From JAWLBY01 sp041687455 (GTDB lineage Bacteria; Pseudomonadota; Gammaproteobacteria; Xanthomonadales; Xanthomonadaceae), in contig JAWLBY010000004.1 in the NCBI GenBank assembly GCA_041687455.1, positions 186,001 through 250,000 of the forward strand: a DNA stretch of 64,000 nt, read 5' to 3'. Below the pieces are notes generated by a model. It was not told the origin of the DNA. It saw nothing but the letters and a program-made list of their open reading frames with translations, and did not search any database. Position numbers and translations under genes: made by a program. Below, piece by piece: positions 44,427-53,818 of the stretch (position 1 is its first letter; each line of letters opens with the position of its first letter).

Positions 44427-45546
44427 TCCACATCGGAAGCGGCCGGTCCTGATAGTCACCCGCAATTATCCGCCGCTACTGGGCGGGATGGAACGGTTGA
44501 ACTCGCATCTCGTGCAAGCGATTTCCGAGCAATGCCCCGTCTTGCTGTGTGCTCCAAGCGGGGCGGCGGCGCATGCGCCGCCGGGCGTGACTGTCCTCGA
44601 GGTTCCGCTGCGTCCGCTGTGGCGATTCTTCGCCAGTGCATTGCCGCGGGTCGTGTGGACCGCCCTGCGAAGGCGCCCCGGGTTGGTCGTCGGTGGCAGC
44701 GGACTGGTCGCCCCGCTGGTGCTGCTTGCGGCGCTATGCGGCAGGGGGCGTTCGGCGCTATATCTGCACGGACTGGACGTCGTCGTCCGGCACCCGGGGT
44801 ATCAACTGTTCTGGTTGCCGTGCATACGCCGCGCGGGCCGCCTGCTTTGCAATAGCCGCCACACTGCCGGGCTCGCGCGACGAGCCGGGGCGACGGCAGA
44901 TCGCATCGTAGTGGTGCATCCGGGAACCGCGTTGGTGCCGATGAGCGATGACGCTCGGCCCGTCCCGCGATCCCGCGTCATGCTGTCGGTGGGCCGGCTG
45001 GCCGGCCGCAAGGGACTCGCCGAGTTCGTTACATCCGCGCTGCCGTCGATTGTCCGGGCCTTGCCGGATGCAGAGTTGGTGGTTGTCGGATCGGACGCCA
45101 GCGATGCGCTGCTGGGCAGCGGCGACGAACGGGGGCGTATTGAAGCCGCAGCAAGGAGCGCAGGGCTTGAGCGACATGTACGCTTTGCCGGTCGATGCAG
45201 CGATGAAGAGCTGGCGGCCCACTATCGCTCCGCTGGCGTGCACGTCTTTCCGGTCAGAGAACTCGAGGGCGACGTCGAGGGCTTTGGCATGGTCGCACTG
45301 GAGGCGGCGTCGCATGGGTTGCCGACGGTCGCTTTTGCGAGCGGAGGCGTTCCCGACGCAGTAAGTGAAGGTGTCAGCGGATACTTGCTGCCGCCCGGCG
45401 ATTATGCGGCCTTTGCCCGTCGCGTCATCGGGCTGCTCGCGGAGGAATCCGAAGGCATCTCGTCTCTCGCTTGCAGGCGGTTTGCGGCGAAGAACAACTG
45501 GGACCGCTTTGCCCGCGAGTTGCGCAATGGCCTCGACCTCAACTGA
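44419..45546 (+). CDS. GT4 family glycosyltransferase
   Basis: The 375-residue GT-B enzyme starts VLIVTRNYPPLLGGMERL (typical of GT4) and has the C-terminal donor-binding signature VFPVRELEGDVEGFGMVALEAASHGLPTVAF with the conserved ExFGxxxxEA pattern. Its acceptor and donor are unknown. The ATG overlaps the GT2 stop by 8 bases, and the 3' end overlaps the next methyltransferase by 20, so the set is one tightly coupled operon. Confidence 0.9.
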   Translation: MSDPHRKRPVLIVTRNYPPLLGGMERLNSHLVQAISEQCPVLLCAPSGAAAHAPPGVTVLEVPLRPLWRFFASALPRVVWTALRRRPGLVVGGSGLVAPLVLLAALCGRGRSALYLHGLDVVVRHPGYQLFWLPCIRRAGRLLCNSRHTAGLARRAGATADRIVVVHPGTALVPMSDDARPVPRSRVMLSVGRLAGRKGLAEFVTSALPSIVRALPDAELVVVGSDASDALLGSGDERGRIEAAARSAGLERHVRFAGRCSDEELAAHYRSAGVHVFPVRELEGDVEGFGMVALEAASHGLPTVAFASGGVPDAVSEGVSGYLLPPGDYAAFARRVIGLLAEESEGISSLACRRFAAKNNWDRFARELRNGLDLN

Positions 45547-46270
45547 GCGCCAGCCGCATGCAGTGCTCGACCCTGCGTCGCGTCGTCTCAAGGCGATCAA
45601 GATCGAGCGCCTGCTGTCACTCGGCGACGATAACCGCCGATTGGCTGTGCTCGAGGTCGGCGCCGGTTCCGGGGGCATCAGTCATTACTTTGCGACGCAT
45701 CCGTCCGGGCGCTATGACGTTCATGCGGTCGACGTCTGCGACCTGCGTGTCACCCCGGGGCCGTACGCCTTTTCGCTGGTCGACGGTACCCGACTGCCGT
45801 TCACGGCGGGCAGCTTCGACGTCGTGATCAGCAATCACGTCATCGAGCACGTGGGCGACCCGTCCGTACAGGTCGAACACCTGCAAGAGCTGCGTCGGGT
45901 TCTACGCGACGACGGCGTCCTCTACCTGGCCGTGCCGAGCCGCTGGATGCTGGTCGAGCCCCACTATCGGCTCGCATTCCTCAGCTGGCTGCCTGAGCGC
46001 TGGCGCTCACCGTGGCTACGACTGTGGCGGCGGGGTGCGTACTACGACTGCCGGCCGCTCTCCAAGCGCGTCATTGAGCGCATGCTCGCGGACAACAGCT
46101 TCGAGTTCTGTCAGCAGCATCGTTCCGCTTTGCTGTTGACCTTCGAGATAGAGCGTCCAGGCTCGTTCCTATACCGATACGTTCTACAGCGGTTGCCCGG
46201 ATTCGTGTACCAACTTCTTGGCGGTGCGTTTCCGACACTTATTTATTTAGCAACAAAGAGCCGAAAGTGA
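45527..46270 (+). CDS. class I SAM-dependent methyltransferase
   Basis: A 247-residue methyltransferase with SAM motif I VLEVGAGSGGI, acidic motif II in VHAVDVCD, and motif IV VISNHVIEHVGDP, as in the Methyltransf_11 class. The C-terminal part (LSWLPERWRSPWLRL; FLYRYVLQRLPGFVYQLLGG) is hydrophobic and may touch the membrane. It lies among glycosyltransferases, so a glycan or lipid-linked sugar is the likely substrate. It overlaps the preceding GT4 gene by 20 bases and its stop overlaps the GTG start of the next gene. Confidence 0.85.
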   Translation: MASTSTERQPHAVLDPASRRLKAIKIERLLSLGDDNRRLAVLEVGAGSGGISHYFATHPSGRYDVHAVDVCDLRVTPGPYAFSLVDGTRLPFTAGSFDVVISNHVIEHVGDPSVQVEHLQELRRVLRDDGVLYLAVPSRWMLVEPHYRLAFLSWLPERWRSPWLRLWRRGAYYDCRPLSKRVIERMLADNSFEFCQQHRSALLLTFEIERPGSFLYRYVLQRLPGFVYQLLGGAFPTLIYLATKSRK

Positions 46271-47325
46271 GGGTTTGGTTGCCCGCCATACGTGCTGGCA
46301 GTGGCGCGGACGTCTTCGTCGAACGACTTGCCGACGGTCTCCGCGAATGGGGTCACGAGCCGTGCATCCAGTGGTTTCCACATCGCTTCGAGTTGATGCC
46401 GTGGCTGCTGCGAAATATCAAATGCCCGCCGTGGATAGATATCGTTCACGCCGGGTCATGGCAGGGATACGCGTTCAAGCGGCCCGGTGTTCCATTGATC
46501 GTCACCGAACACAACTGTGTGTGGCATCCGGACTTCTTGCGCCACCGTGGCGTGCTACGGGCGGTCTATCACGAGTCGCTCGTTCGCCAGTTCGTCACGC
46601 GCACCTATGCATGTGCTGACGCACTGGTGGCGAATAGTGATGTGACTCGCGGTGCAATCCGAGCTGCTTTTTCGCGAGAAGCTATCGTTATCCCCAACTG
46701 GGTCGATACCTGCGAGTTTGCGCCATGCGATGCTCAGCAGGCTAAACCGAGTCGCCCGTTCCGTCTGCTCTATGTCGGAAACCCCTCGCCATGGAAAGGA
46801 AGTGTACTCATTCCAGAACTGATTGCTGCACTCGGAGACGACTTCGAGGTGTGGAGTCTGGGTGGACTCCGCCGAGCCGCGCGTCGTGACGCAGGAGGCC
46901 GCGGCAAGTTGCTTGGTCGCATGGAGCCGAGGGAAATGCCATCCATCTACAGGCAAATCGACGCGGTGGTGGTGCTCTCTCTGTATGAGTCGTTCGGCTA
47001 TGTCGCGTTGGAGGCAATGTCGTGCGGCGTTCCAGTGGTCGGCTTTGCTGCACCGGCGACCGTCGAAGTGTGCGGCAGAGCAGGTGTGCTGCTAACCGAG
47101 CCAGGAAACATTTCGCAGGTCGTTGAATCGGCTCGACGCTTGGCTACAGATCCGAAACTGCGATGCGAGTTGTCTGTCGCCGGGCGCCGCCGTGCCGTAC
47201 ATTCCTTCAGTCAAGCGGCAGCAATTGATGGCTATGTGAAAGTTTATCGCGACGCGATCGGGGCGAATCGTGCTTCGGGCGCCAAAACAGCCCCGAACCC
47301 ATCATCTTGCTCCGCGCGGCGATGA
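46267..47325 (+). CDS. GT4 family glycosyltransferase
   Basis: The 352-residue GT-B enzyme has VRVWLPAIRAGSGADVFVERLADGL at its start (GTG overlapping the previous stop) and the donor signature DAVVVLSLYESFGYVALEAMSCGVPVVGF. VIPNWVDTCEF and RLLYVGNPSPWKG are usual GT4 landmarks. Substrates are unknown. A 399-base gap follows before the next gene, so it probably ends the first coupled group. Confidence 0.88.
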   Translation: MRVWLPAIRAGSGADVFVERLADGLREWGHEPCIQWFPHRFELMPWLLRNIKCPPWIDIVHAGSWQGYAFKRPGVPLIVTEHNCVWHPDFLRHRGVLRAVYHESLVRQFVTRTYACADALVANSDVTRGAIRAAFSREAIVIPNWVDTCEFAPCDAQQAKPSRPFRLLYVGNPSPWKGSVLIPELIAALGDDFEVWSLGGLRRAARRDAGGRGKLLGRMEPREMPSIYRQIDAVVVLSLYESFGYVALEAMSCGVPVVGFAAPATVEVCGRAGVLLTEPGNISQVVESARRLATDPKLRCELSVAGRRRAVHSFSQAAAIDGYVKVYRDAIGANRASGAKTAPNPSSCSARR

Positions 47326-47724
47326 GGGGTGTTCATGTTCCGGGACAGACCAGGGTCACTTCGGGTATGTTCAAGCGACGGCCGGGTTCAGGCTTGTCGG
47401 CGGAGGGGAATCCATAAAGATGGTTTATTGGTGCGGCGAATCCGGCACACGTCGCCAGCGCGATTTCGAGAGCGTAGGGTTTTGCGGGTGCGTGGGGCGG
47501 CATGTTTCTTGGAGTGTCTGTGTTCGGTGGAATCGAACTCGTGTTCGAACTTGCGGCCGAAGAAGTGACTCTTGTCAATCTGGTTGCCGGTGATCTGGGG
47601 GCCAGGTGCCGCAAGTTTTCCGTGAAATCGTCGCGCGGGAGGCGGCCTCGGCAACTTCATCCGCCGGCAATCCGGATCGAGTGATCAGGTTTAACGAATC
47701 GCCTAATAGTGATGGATCTAATCG
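47326..47724. other. 399-base gap, possibly a gene remnant
   Basis: Several short open frames exist on both strands (about 80-93 codons), none with a ribosome-binding site or recognisable family. The composition is less GC-rich than the pil or lpt genes and codon-position bias is weak. It could be a decayed gene at a junction between two groups of polysaccharide genes. Confidence 0.4.
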
Positions 47725-48513
47725 ATGAGCAAACCAGACCCAATCAAGGAGTTCGACGATCAGAGGGCCTTGAGTATCGCTGCGCTCAAGGCTGATCAGC
47801 TTCTGCGGCATTTATCGATCGCATGGAATTTAGCCTCGGCAAAACATCGCTACACTTACAATTTCACAGCGCTCGGTCGTCCGATCATCCAGTTGCCGCA
47901 GGATATGGTTGCAGTGCAAGAGATCATATGGAGCGTTCGGCCAGATCTTATCATCGAGACCGGCGTGGCGCATGGCGGCTCCCTGATGCTTAGCGCCGCA
48001 AGTTTGGCTTTGCTGGATGTTTGCGATTCGGTTGCCAATGGCGAGCTGTTCGATCCACGGACGCCTGGGCGCCGCGTTCTGGGAATCGACATTGACATAC
48101 GCTCCCATAACCGCGCGGCAATCGATGCGCACCCGCTTGCAGGGTACATCGAACTGCTGCAGGGATCCTCAGTGGATCCCGATGTGGTCCGCGCGGTCGA
48201 ATCGCGGGCCGAAGGTTGTGGAACGGTGCTGCTGATGCTGGACTCCAATCATACCCATGCGCATGTAGCGGCCGAACTGAAGAGCTACGCGCATCTTGTG
48301 AGTCCGGGTAGCTTCTGCATCGTGTTTGATACGGTCATTGAGCATTTTCCTGCTGGCTACTTCCGTGATCGCGATTGGGACGTAGGAAATAGCCCCATGA
48401 CTGCAGTGCACGAATTCATCGCCAGCAACCCGGACTTCGTGATCGAGCGAGGGATCAGCGATAAGTTGCAGATTTCTGTAGCCCCGGATGGATATCTGCG
48501 ACGAATTCGTTGA
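47725..48513 (+). CDS. CmcI-family methyltransferase (cephalosporin hydroxylase/rhamnosyl O-methyltransferase family)
   Basis: The 262-residue protein matches the CmcI family (PF04989). Its SAM-binding part reads DLIIETGVAHGGSLMLSAASL, followed by LGIDIDIRSHNRAAIDAHPL, and VLLMLDSNHTHAHVAAELKSYAHLVSPGSFCIVFDTVIE, with Asp and His typical of the metal site. Despite the name, members in polysaccharide loci O-methylate sugars. Its presence with the other methyltransferases points to a methylated surface glycan. Confidence 0.87.
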   Translation: MSKPDPIKEFDDQRALSIAALKADQLLRHLSIAWNLASAKHRYTYNFTALGRPIIQLPQDMVAVQEIIWSVRPDLIIETGVAHGGSLMLSAASLALLDVCDSVANGELFDPRTPGRRVLGIDIDIRSHNRAAIDAHPLAGYIELLQGSSVDPDVVRAVESRAEGCGTVLLMLDSNHTHAHVAAELKSYAHLVSPGSFCIVFDTVIEHFPAGYFRDRDWDVGNSPMTAVHEFIASNPDFVIERGISDKLQISVAPDGYLRRIR

Positions 48514-48547
48514 CGGACTTCAGGCTGTCCTAGCGGTGGAAAAGAGC

Positions 48548-49726
48548 ATGTGCGAGGCACTGGTGTGTCCGACGATCAAGTGCAATATGACACATACTGT
48601 AAGCTCCAGTGCTCAAGCCAAGGTACCCAGTGTGTCGCCGATTCTGACCACCGTCATTCCGACGTTTCGCCGACCTAGTCTGCTCCAGAGGGCGGTTGAG
48701 TCGGCCGCGAGCCAAGCGACCAGCTTCCCATTCACGGTGGATGTCTTTGACAACGCATCGTCTGATCATACGGGCGATGTCGTTGCTGCGCTCCGCGACG
48801 AGTTCGCGAACGTCCGATACACATGTCGAGAACACAATATCGGTGCGACGGCAAACTTCACGCGAGCGGTCGCTTCGGTGGAGTCACCCTATTTCTCACT
48901 GTTGTCGGACGACGACTATGTGCTGCCGGGCTTTTACGAGCGCGCGGTCGCGGCGCTCGAGCGCGAACCACAGGCGGCATTCTGGGCCGGCGTAACGCTG
49001 GCAGTCGGACCCGACCAGAAGATCTGGTTCGCGCGAGGGCTCGATTATCCGTGTGACGGCGTGTATCCGGCCGGCGACGGTGCAGTCAGGATGACGGGAG
49101 GGCGAGCGCCGACCTGGACCGGCATCGTCTTCCGCACCTCCGCAGTGACTGCCGCCGGATTCATCGACTGCCGTACGGGTGGGCCGTCGGATCTGGACTT
49201 CCTTCTTCGGCTTGCGTGCCGGTACCCCTATATGGTTGAGCGCGTGCCGGTGGCCGTGTTCTCCCTCAACCCGAGTTCGTTCAGCGCGACCCAACCTCTC
49301 GAGTCATTCTGGCCGGGTTGGCAGCAGTTGATAGCGAACGCGGCGCTAGAGCCCGACATCGAGCGGGACGTTCGTGACAGGCTGCTTGCTGCGCTTGCAC
49401 GAGATGCGCGCCGAATGTTGTTCAGGCGAGGTCTGCACGCAGCAGCAAACCGCCGCCGAAGGTTCGCTTCAGATGCGAGCGCGGCGTTGATCCAAGACTG
49501 CAGAGCGCCCGTCGCCGGTTGGGTGGTTCACCTTGCAGCGCTGTTCGCGCGACCAGCATTGTCAGCCGGGCTGATGCGGGCGGCCTACCGCGGTATCGAG
49601 CGATTCTTGGTCGCTTCTCGCCAGAAGCGCGTCGCTTACGCGCACCTCTTGCAACCAGTTGCTACGGACCCGCTACTCGCCACCGGCGATTCAACTCCAA
49701 GTTCAGAAGAATCTCCGGCCCCGTAA
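48548..49726 (+). CDS. family 2 glycosyltransferase
   Basis: About 392 residues. A GT-A fold starts at ILTTVIPTFRRPSLLQRAVESA, with FDNASSDHTGDVV and the DxD-like SLLSDDDYVLPGFYERA. The C-terminal half is less conserved. The start is unclear: 48488 would overlap the CmcI-type gene by 26 bases, 48548 has a GGAAAAGAG before it and is used here, and 48587 also fits. The 3' end overlaps the 3' end of the flippase gene on the other strand by 24 bases. Confidence 0.82.
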   Translation: MCEALVCPTIKCNMTHTVSSSAQAKVPSVSPILTTVIPTFRRPSLLQRAVESAASQATSFPFTVDVFDNASSDHTGDVVAALRDEFANVRYTCREHNIGATANFTRAVASVESPYFSLLSDDDYVLPGFYERAVAALEREPQAAFWAGVTLAVGPDQKIWFARGLDYPCDGVYPAGDGAVRMTGGRAPTWTGIVFRTSAVTAAGFIDCRTGGPSDLDFLLRLACRYPYMVERVPVAVFSLNPSSFSATQPLESFWPGWQQLIANAALEPDIERDVRDRLLAALARDARRMLFRRGLHAAANRRRRFASDASAALIQDCRAPVAGWVVHLAALFARPALSAGLMRAAYRGIERFLVASRQKRVAYAHLLQPVATDPLLATGDSTPSSEESPAP

Positions 49727-51193
49727 CCTGCGTGTGAGTTCGTCGCGGGCGAGAGGCGTTGCCAAGGAAACAAGCACGAGCGAAAACACGCTGCTGCCTG
49801 CTAGCCAGGCAACTCCGGCTACCGAACGCTCAGGGGGTGGGGACAGAATCGCAAGAAGCGCTCCGACGCACATTGCTGCAGCCATGGGCGGCCCGAGCGA
49901 GCGCCGCCACCACGGAATAAGCTCGCCTGGCAGTAGCCGTGTGTGCATCATGCGAACGCCGAATAGCGTTAGCGCCACATTGAGCACGAGCCAGGTGGCC
50001 GCCGCGCCGGCGATCCCGAAGTTTGCGGTGGATATCGTGTAGGCGGGAATTGCCACGGCAAGGGCAAGGATGTTCAGACCGATCGCAAGGCGGGTCCAGC
50101 CGTGGGCGAGCTGGAGTGCGTAAGGGATGCTGAGGATCCCGTTGAATGCAGAGCCGGCGATCAGAAGTGCCAAGCATGCCGCAGTGCCCGGAGAATGCTC
50201 TGACCCCGTCCACAGCAGCAGGATATGAGCTGGTTGGCTGCAAACGACTGCCGCGATCGACAGTGTTGCAAGCGCGACGAGCTGGGTTGATAGGTGGTAT
50301 AGGGAGCGCATTTCCTGCGCTCGCTGTTCGACAACGAGCCGACTCATCCTCGGGTAAACCGCCCCAAATACCGGGGAGATGATCCGGCCAAGGCCGCCCG
50401 CTACCGCTGCCGTGATTCCGAACAGGCCAACTGCTTCGATATCCAGAATTCCCGCGACGACAACGCGGTCCAGCTGGGACAGCGCCACACCAAGCGACGT
50501 GACTAGCATGGCACCCGAAGCGAAGCGCCTTGCGTTCAGCAACTCGGTAATCGCGAACTGAGCCGACCCAACCGGAGCATCGAGCTGCCTGAAAGCGATG
50601 GCGCGCGCAACAACGGAATGCAACAAGGAAACGCCGACCTGCCACGCCAGAAAGTTGATGACCCCCCCGTTGACCAACCACACGAAGCCGTAACCACCGG
50701 CAAAACGAACCGTGGCGAAAATCGCAGCGAGCAGATGAACCGTGGAAACCCGTTCCAGTCCAGCCAGCATCGCGGAGTAGACGCCATTTGGCCAGATCGC
50801 AGCAACTGAGAATCCGATCAACAGCAGTGCTGCTTCCACGGGTTGGTCGGGGGCGGCACTCACGCCCGGGCTCAGCAGCCCGGCAGCGAAGTACAAGGCG
50901 AGCGCGAGGATGGCTGAAATGCACCAGGCGAATTTGTCGAATGTGACTGCAAGACTAGCCAGCGGCGCACGTTCGCTCTGATTCGTTCTTCGTGCGACTT
51001 CGCGGCTGACAAACGTCGAGATTCCGAGGTCAAGTGCAAGCGAAAGCGATTGCGCACCGAGCAGCAAAGTTACGAACCCGAAGCCCGCTGCACCGAATTC
51101 GTCGAAAAGAATCGGAACGAATAGCAGCCCGGTAAGCGCTACACAGGAACTAGCAAGGTACCCGGCAACAATGTTCGACTTAAGTTGTGCCAC
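49703..51193 (-). CDS. polysaccharide flippase (MATE/Wzx-like, PST family)
   Basis: The 496-residue protein has about 12-14 hydrophobic helices and opens NIVAGYLASSCVALTGLLFVPI, the usual start of Wzx/RfbX-type polysaccharide transporters; FVSREVARRTNQ after the second helix is also typical. It likely flips undecaprenyl-diphosphate-linked repeat units. A Wzy polymerase was not identified with confidence in the window. The 3' end overlaps that of the convergent GT2 gene by 24 bases. Confidence 0.88.
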   Translation of the reverse strand: MAQLKSNIVAGYLASSCVALTGLLFVPILFDEFGAAGFGFVTLLLGAQSLSLALDLGISTFVSREVARRTNQSERAPLASLAVTFDKFAWCISAILALALYFAAGLLSPGVSAAPDQPVEAALLLIGFSVAAIWPNGVYSAMLAGLERVSTVHLLAAIFATVRFAGGYGFVWLVNGGVINFLAWQVGVSLLHSVVARAIAFRQLDAPVGSAQFAITELLNARRFASGAMLVTSLGVALSQLDRVVVAGILDIEAVGLFGITAAVAGGLGRIISPVFGAVYPRMSRLVVEQRAQEMRSLYHLSTQLVALATLSIAAVVCSQPAHILLLWTGSEHSPGTAACLALLIAGSAFNGILSIPYALQLAHGWTRLAIGLNILALAVAIPAYTISTANFGIAGAAATWLVLNVALTLFGVRMMHTRLLPGELIPWWRRSLGPPMAAAMCVGALLAILSPPPERSVAGVAWLAGSSVFSLVLVSLATPLARDELTRRLRGRRFF

Positions 51194-51409
51194 AGCCTAC
51201 GTTGTCCTGGAACGTCTCAACCATGTAGGCAGGCCCTAAGGTCGTGTGGTGAAATCGCTCTCATCGCCGCAAGGGTCTGTCGGCTGCCAAGCTAAATTAA
51301 GGCGATGCTCCGAAGCCGCTGATGCAGCGGACGCTGAAAGCTTAGAGTGCAAGGCCAGCATCCGCATGATCAAGCGAAAGCCGGACTGCTCACGGCCTTG
51401 TTCCGCGGG
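51194..51409. other. intergenic part of a 425-base gap before the flippase gene
   Basis: This stretch separates the small open frame 51410-51619 from the flippase start on the minus strand. No gene is recognised. The sequence is less GC-rich, and the operon upstream seems to break off here. Confidence 0.4.
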
Positions 51410-51619
51410 CTAGAGAACATCATGGCGCACATTGGTGATGCTCGCGTTGTCGAACCTACGGATACCGAGGCAACGTTCGTCCATTGTACTTGCCGATCGC
51501 AGAGCCGGGTGGAAAACAGCCGTGTCCGTCAGCACGCGGAAAGATTCGACGCTCGGAACGCCCTCTTCAACCGCGTAAAGGCGAAGTTTCAACGCGACTG
51601 GAAGCGTTTCTGTATTCAT
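51410..51619 (-). pseudogene. possible truncated gene, 69 codons, coupled to the methyltransferase
   Basis: An ATG that overlaps the stop of the methyltransferase gene (TGATG) opens a frame of 69 codons starting MNTETLPVALKLRLYAVEEG. It does not match a family I can name; it could be the 5' end of a longer gene, such as a glycosyltransferase, cut off by a deletion. The tight coupling is what makes it worth listing. Confidence 0.35.
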
Positions 51620-52815
51620 CAGGCCGGTGCGGCGAAGGCGGACACGTTGCCGTTCACGAGTGTAACGTTCATCCCGGCAGCCTGGATCAGGGCCAAGTTC
51701 TCTTTCAGGTAGTTCGGGTTCATCACAATGGCACTCTTGACGCCACGCCCGCGGAGATCGAGATAATGCACCACGGCATGGCCGCTGATGCCAGCAAATA
51801 GATTCTGTTTGTACGGATTGAGGTCGACGATACAATCCAGGCGTTCGCAGCATGGATCGATGAGGTTTGCAAACGTAATGCCCTTGGCGCCGCCTCCCCA
51901 GAGCGCGACTTTGCCCACCTGCAGTAATTGGTCGATTCGTTTCCGCCATCCACCGAGCAGGGCCCGCTCGCTGCGGGTGAACGCTGTCGCTCTCGGCTGG
52001 AGAGACGCTTTTCGGTAAATTGCTCGGGGCGGGAACTTGGGCACACTGGCTTCGATCCATAGATACTGCCCGCCAAAGACATGCTTGACGGAGTCAACTT
52101 GGAAGCCGGCGCGTTCAAAGCAAGTACGGATGGAACTTTGAGTGAACAGCGAACAGTGTTCGTAAAAGAAGTCCCAAATCACCTGGTTATCGAGAATCCA
52201 CTCCACGCAAGGGGTTTCAAAGAACAGCCGTGCGCCGGGTGAATTTTCCAGTGCGGCATAGACGGCCTTGAGCAGCGCTACGGGGTCGGCGACGTGCTCA
52301 ATTACATGACGGCATAGCACAACATCGGCATGCATCTTTGAGAACTCAGGGCCGTAAAAGGACCGTATGAACTGAACTCGCCCGTTTAGGCGGGCCAGCT
52401 CCCCAACATATGTTGGGTCGAACCCGAAGCCAATGTTTCCGTTGGCCGCATCTTCTAACAAACTCGATAGGAAGCGGCCCTTGCCGCAGCCGACTTCAAC
52501 AATGCGCGCATCGCGGATTCCGCACTCCTTCAGCAAATAATGCTGAATTTTATCAAGATGGGACTGAAATACAGGCGAGAAATCCTGAGAGTTCTCATAC
52601 TCGGCGTCATAGGAAATCAGTTGGCTGTCAAATTCCTGATTAAAGACAAAGTCGCAGTCCAAGCACAGCGACAGCGAGAGAGTACCCTTGGGCGCGGCCA
52701 CAGCGGCCTCGCGAGTCGGATAAACTTTATTCTGATGGACGGGCACGTGCGTCCTTCGCAGGAAGGACTGCAATCGTTCCCCCTCACAGACCGGGCAGGT
52801 TACCCAAGGCTGCAT
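51619..52815 (-). CDS. class I SAM methyltransferase with C-terminal Methyltransf_14-like domain
   Basis: The 398-residue protein has an N-terminal cysteine knuckle (CPVC at residues 7-10, CLDCDF later), a SAM domain with RIVEVGCGKGRFLSSLL and VLCRHVIEHVADP, and a C-terminal Rossmann-like domain with VALWGGGAKGITFANLI and CIVDLNPYKQN. This is the same architecture as the sugar C-methyltransferase at 53819, although less close to the NovU/TylC3 group. An AAGGAAAA just before the ATG at 52815 favours that start over one at 52830. It overlaps the upstream SDR gene by 16 bases. Confidence 0.83.
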   Translation of the reverse strand: MQPWVTCPVCEGERLQSFLRRTHVPVHQNKVYPTREAAVAAPKGTLSLSLCLDCDFVFNQEFDSQLISYDAEYENSQDFSPVFQSHLDKIQHYLLKECGIRDARIVEVGCGKGRFLSSLLEDAANGNIGFGFDPTYVGELARLNGRVQFIRSFYGPEFSKMHADVVLCRHVIEHVADPVALLKAVYAALENSPGARLFFETPCVEWILDNQVIWDFFYEHCSLFTQSSIRTCFERAGFQVDSVKHVFGGQYLWIEASVPKFPPRAIYRKASLQPRATAFTRSERALLGGWRKRIDQLLQVGKVALWGGGAKGITFANLIDPCCERLDCIVDLNPYKQNLFAGISGHAVVHYLDLRGRGVKSAIVMNPNYLKENLALIQAAGMNVTLVNGNVSAFAAPA

Positions 52816-53714
52816 AGCTTTTCCTTCCACCAGGCGATTGTTTCCCTGAGGCCGGCTTCCAGCGTATAGCGAGGCGTCCAGCCCACTTCCTCTCGGAGGC
52901 GCCGCACCGAAGCTTCGATTCTCTGCGGATCACCGGGCCGGCTAGGCAGGGCGCCGAATGAAATTTGTTCAGGCCGGCCCGTTAACTCGCCAAGCAGGTT
53001 GAGTGTTTCACGCAAGGGGCGCGCCTCGCCCGTGGCAATATTCACCACTCCAAGGACATCGGAGTCGAGCAGCGCAACCAAGGCGTCGGCCACGTCTTTT
53101 ACATACATCAGGTCCAGTGCCTGCCTACAGTGCGTGCACCGCGCGGGGGTCCCGCGCAGCAGCGACGCAAGGGTCCCACTTATAAGCTTTCCTTGCGGCT
53201 CATGCGGGCCGTAAAGGTTGAAAATTCGGCCCCAAGCCCAGCTCAATTTGTGTTTTTGAGCATAGGACTCAAGCACCTGCCGGGTAGCGTTCTTACAGGC
53301 TCCGTATAGGGTTGCAGGCTCAAGCGGCGTGATGAATTCATCGCACTGGCCTGATTCCCAGCCATATTCCGCGCAGCTACCTGCTGTAACCATGCGCTTA
53401 CCTTCCTGCGCGGAAAATGCCTTCAGAAGGCGTAGGCTTGCAGCAACCCAGTCCAGGTTTTCCTCGCTCGCCCAGAATTTGTCTGGAGTAGCCTGCCAAG
53501 CCAGATGCAGCAGGTGTGTCGGTGCGATCTCCCGTACTAGCTCATCAAGAGGCGCGTGCGGGTCCAGCAAGTCCAATGAGTGGATAACGTCTGCCCCCTC
53601 CAGTGCTGCCCCGCTTCGGCTGAGACCATGAATGCAAAACCCTCGCCTCTGGAGGGCGGGGAGTGCCTGGCGGCCTATGAACCCGCTAGCACCGGTAACT
53701 AGAACGCGCTTCAT
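52800..53714 (-). CDS. NAD(P)-dependent sugar-nucleotide reductase/epimerase (extended SDR)
   Basis: The 304-residue SDR has the nucleotide-binding VLVTGASGFIGRQALPAL and the catalytic YGACK (Tyr/Lys) with Ser in TAGSCAEYGW. WGRIFNLYGPHEPQGKLI and YVKDVADALVALL are features of extended SDRs such as epimerases and 4-ketoreductases (RfbJ/TylC2-type). In this operon the likely role is reduction of the 4-keto group of the CDP-sugar. The ATG at 53714 gives MKRVLVTGASG. Confidence 0.86.
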   Translation of the reverse strand: MKRVLVTGASGFIGRQALPALQRRGFCIHGLSRSGAALEGADVIHSLDLLDPHAPLDELVREIAPTHLLHLAWQATPDKFWASEENLDWVAASLRLLKAFSAQEGKRMVTAGSCAEYGWESGQCDEFITPLEPATLYGACKNATRQVLESYAQKHKLSWAWGRIFNLYGPHEPQGKLISGTLASLLRGTPARCTHCRQALDLMYVKDVADALVALLDSDVLGVVNIATGEARPLRETLNLLGELTGRPEQISFGALPSRPGDPQRIEASVRRLREEVGWTPRYTLEAGLRETIAWWKEKLCSLG

Positions 53715-53818
53715 TTCTTGAGGTGGGCTTTTACAGGGTTTCAAATTCTAAGAAGGGTCGACAATGAGCTATTTCTCCTTGCGCGGTTATGAATGGCGGT
53801 CGGGAGGTCGGGCGACTA

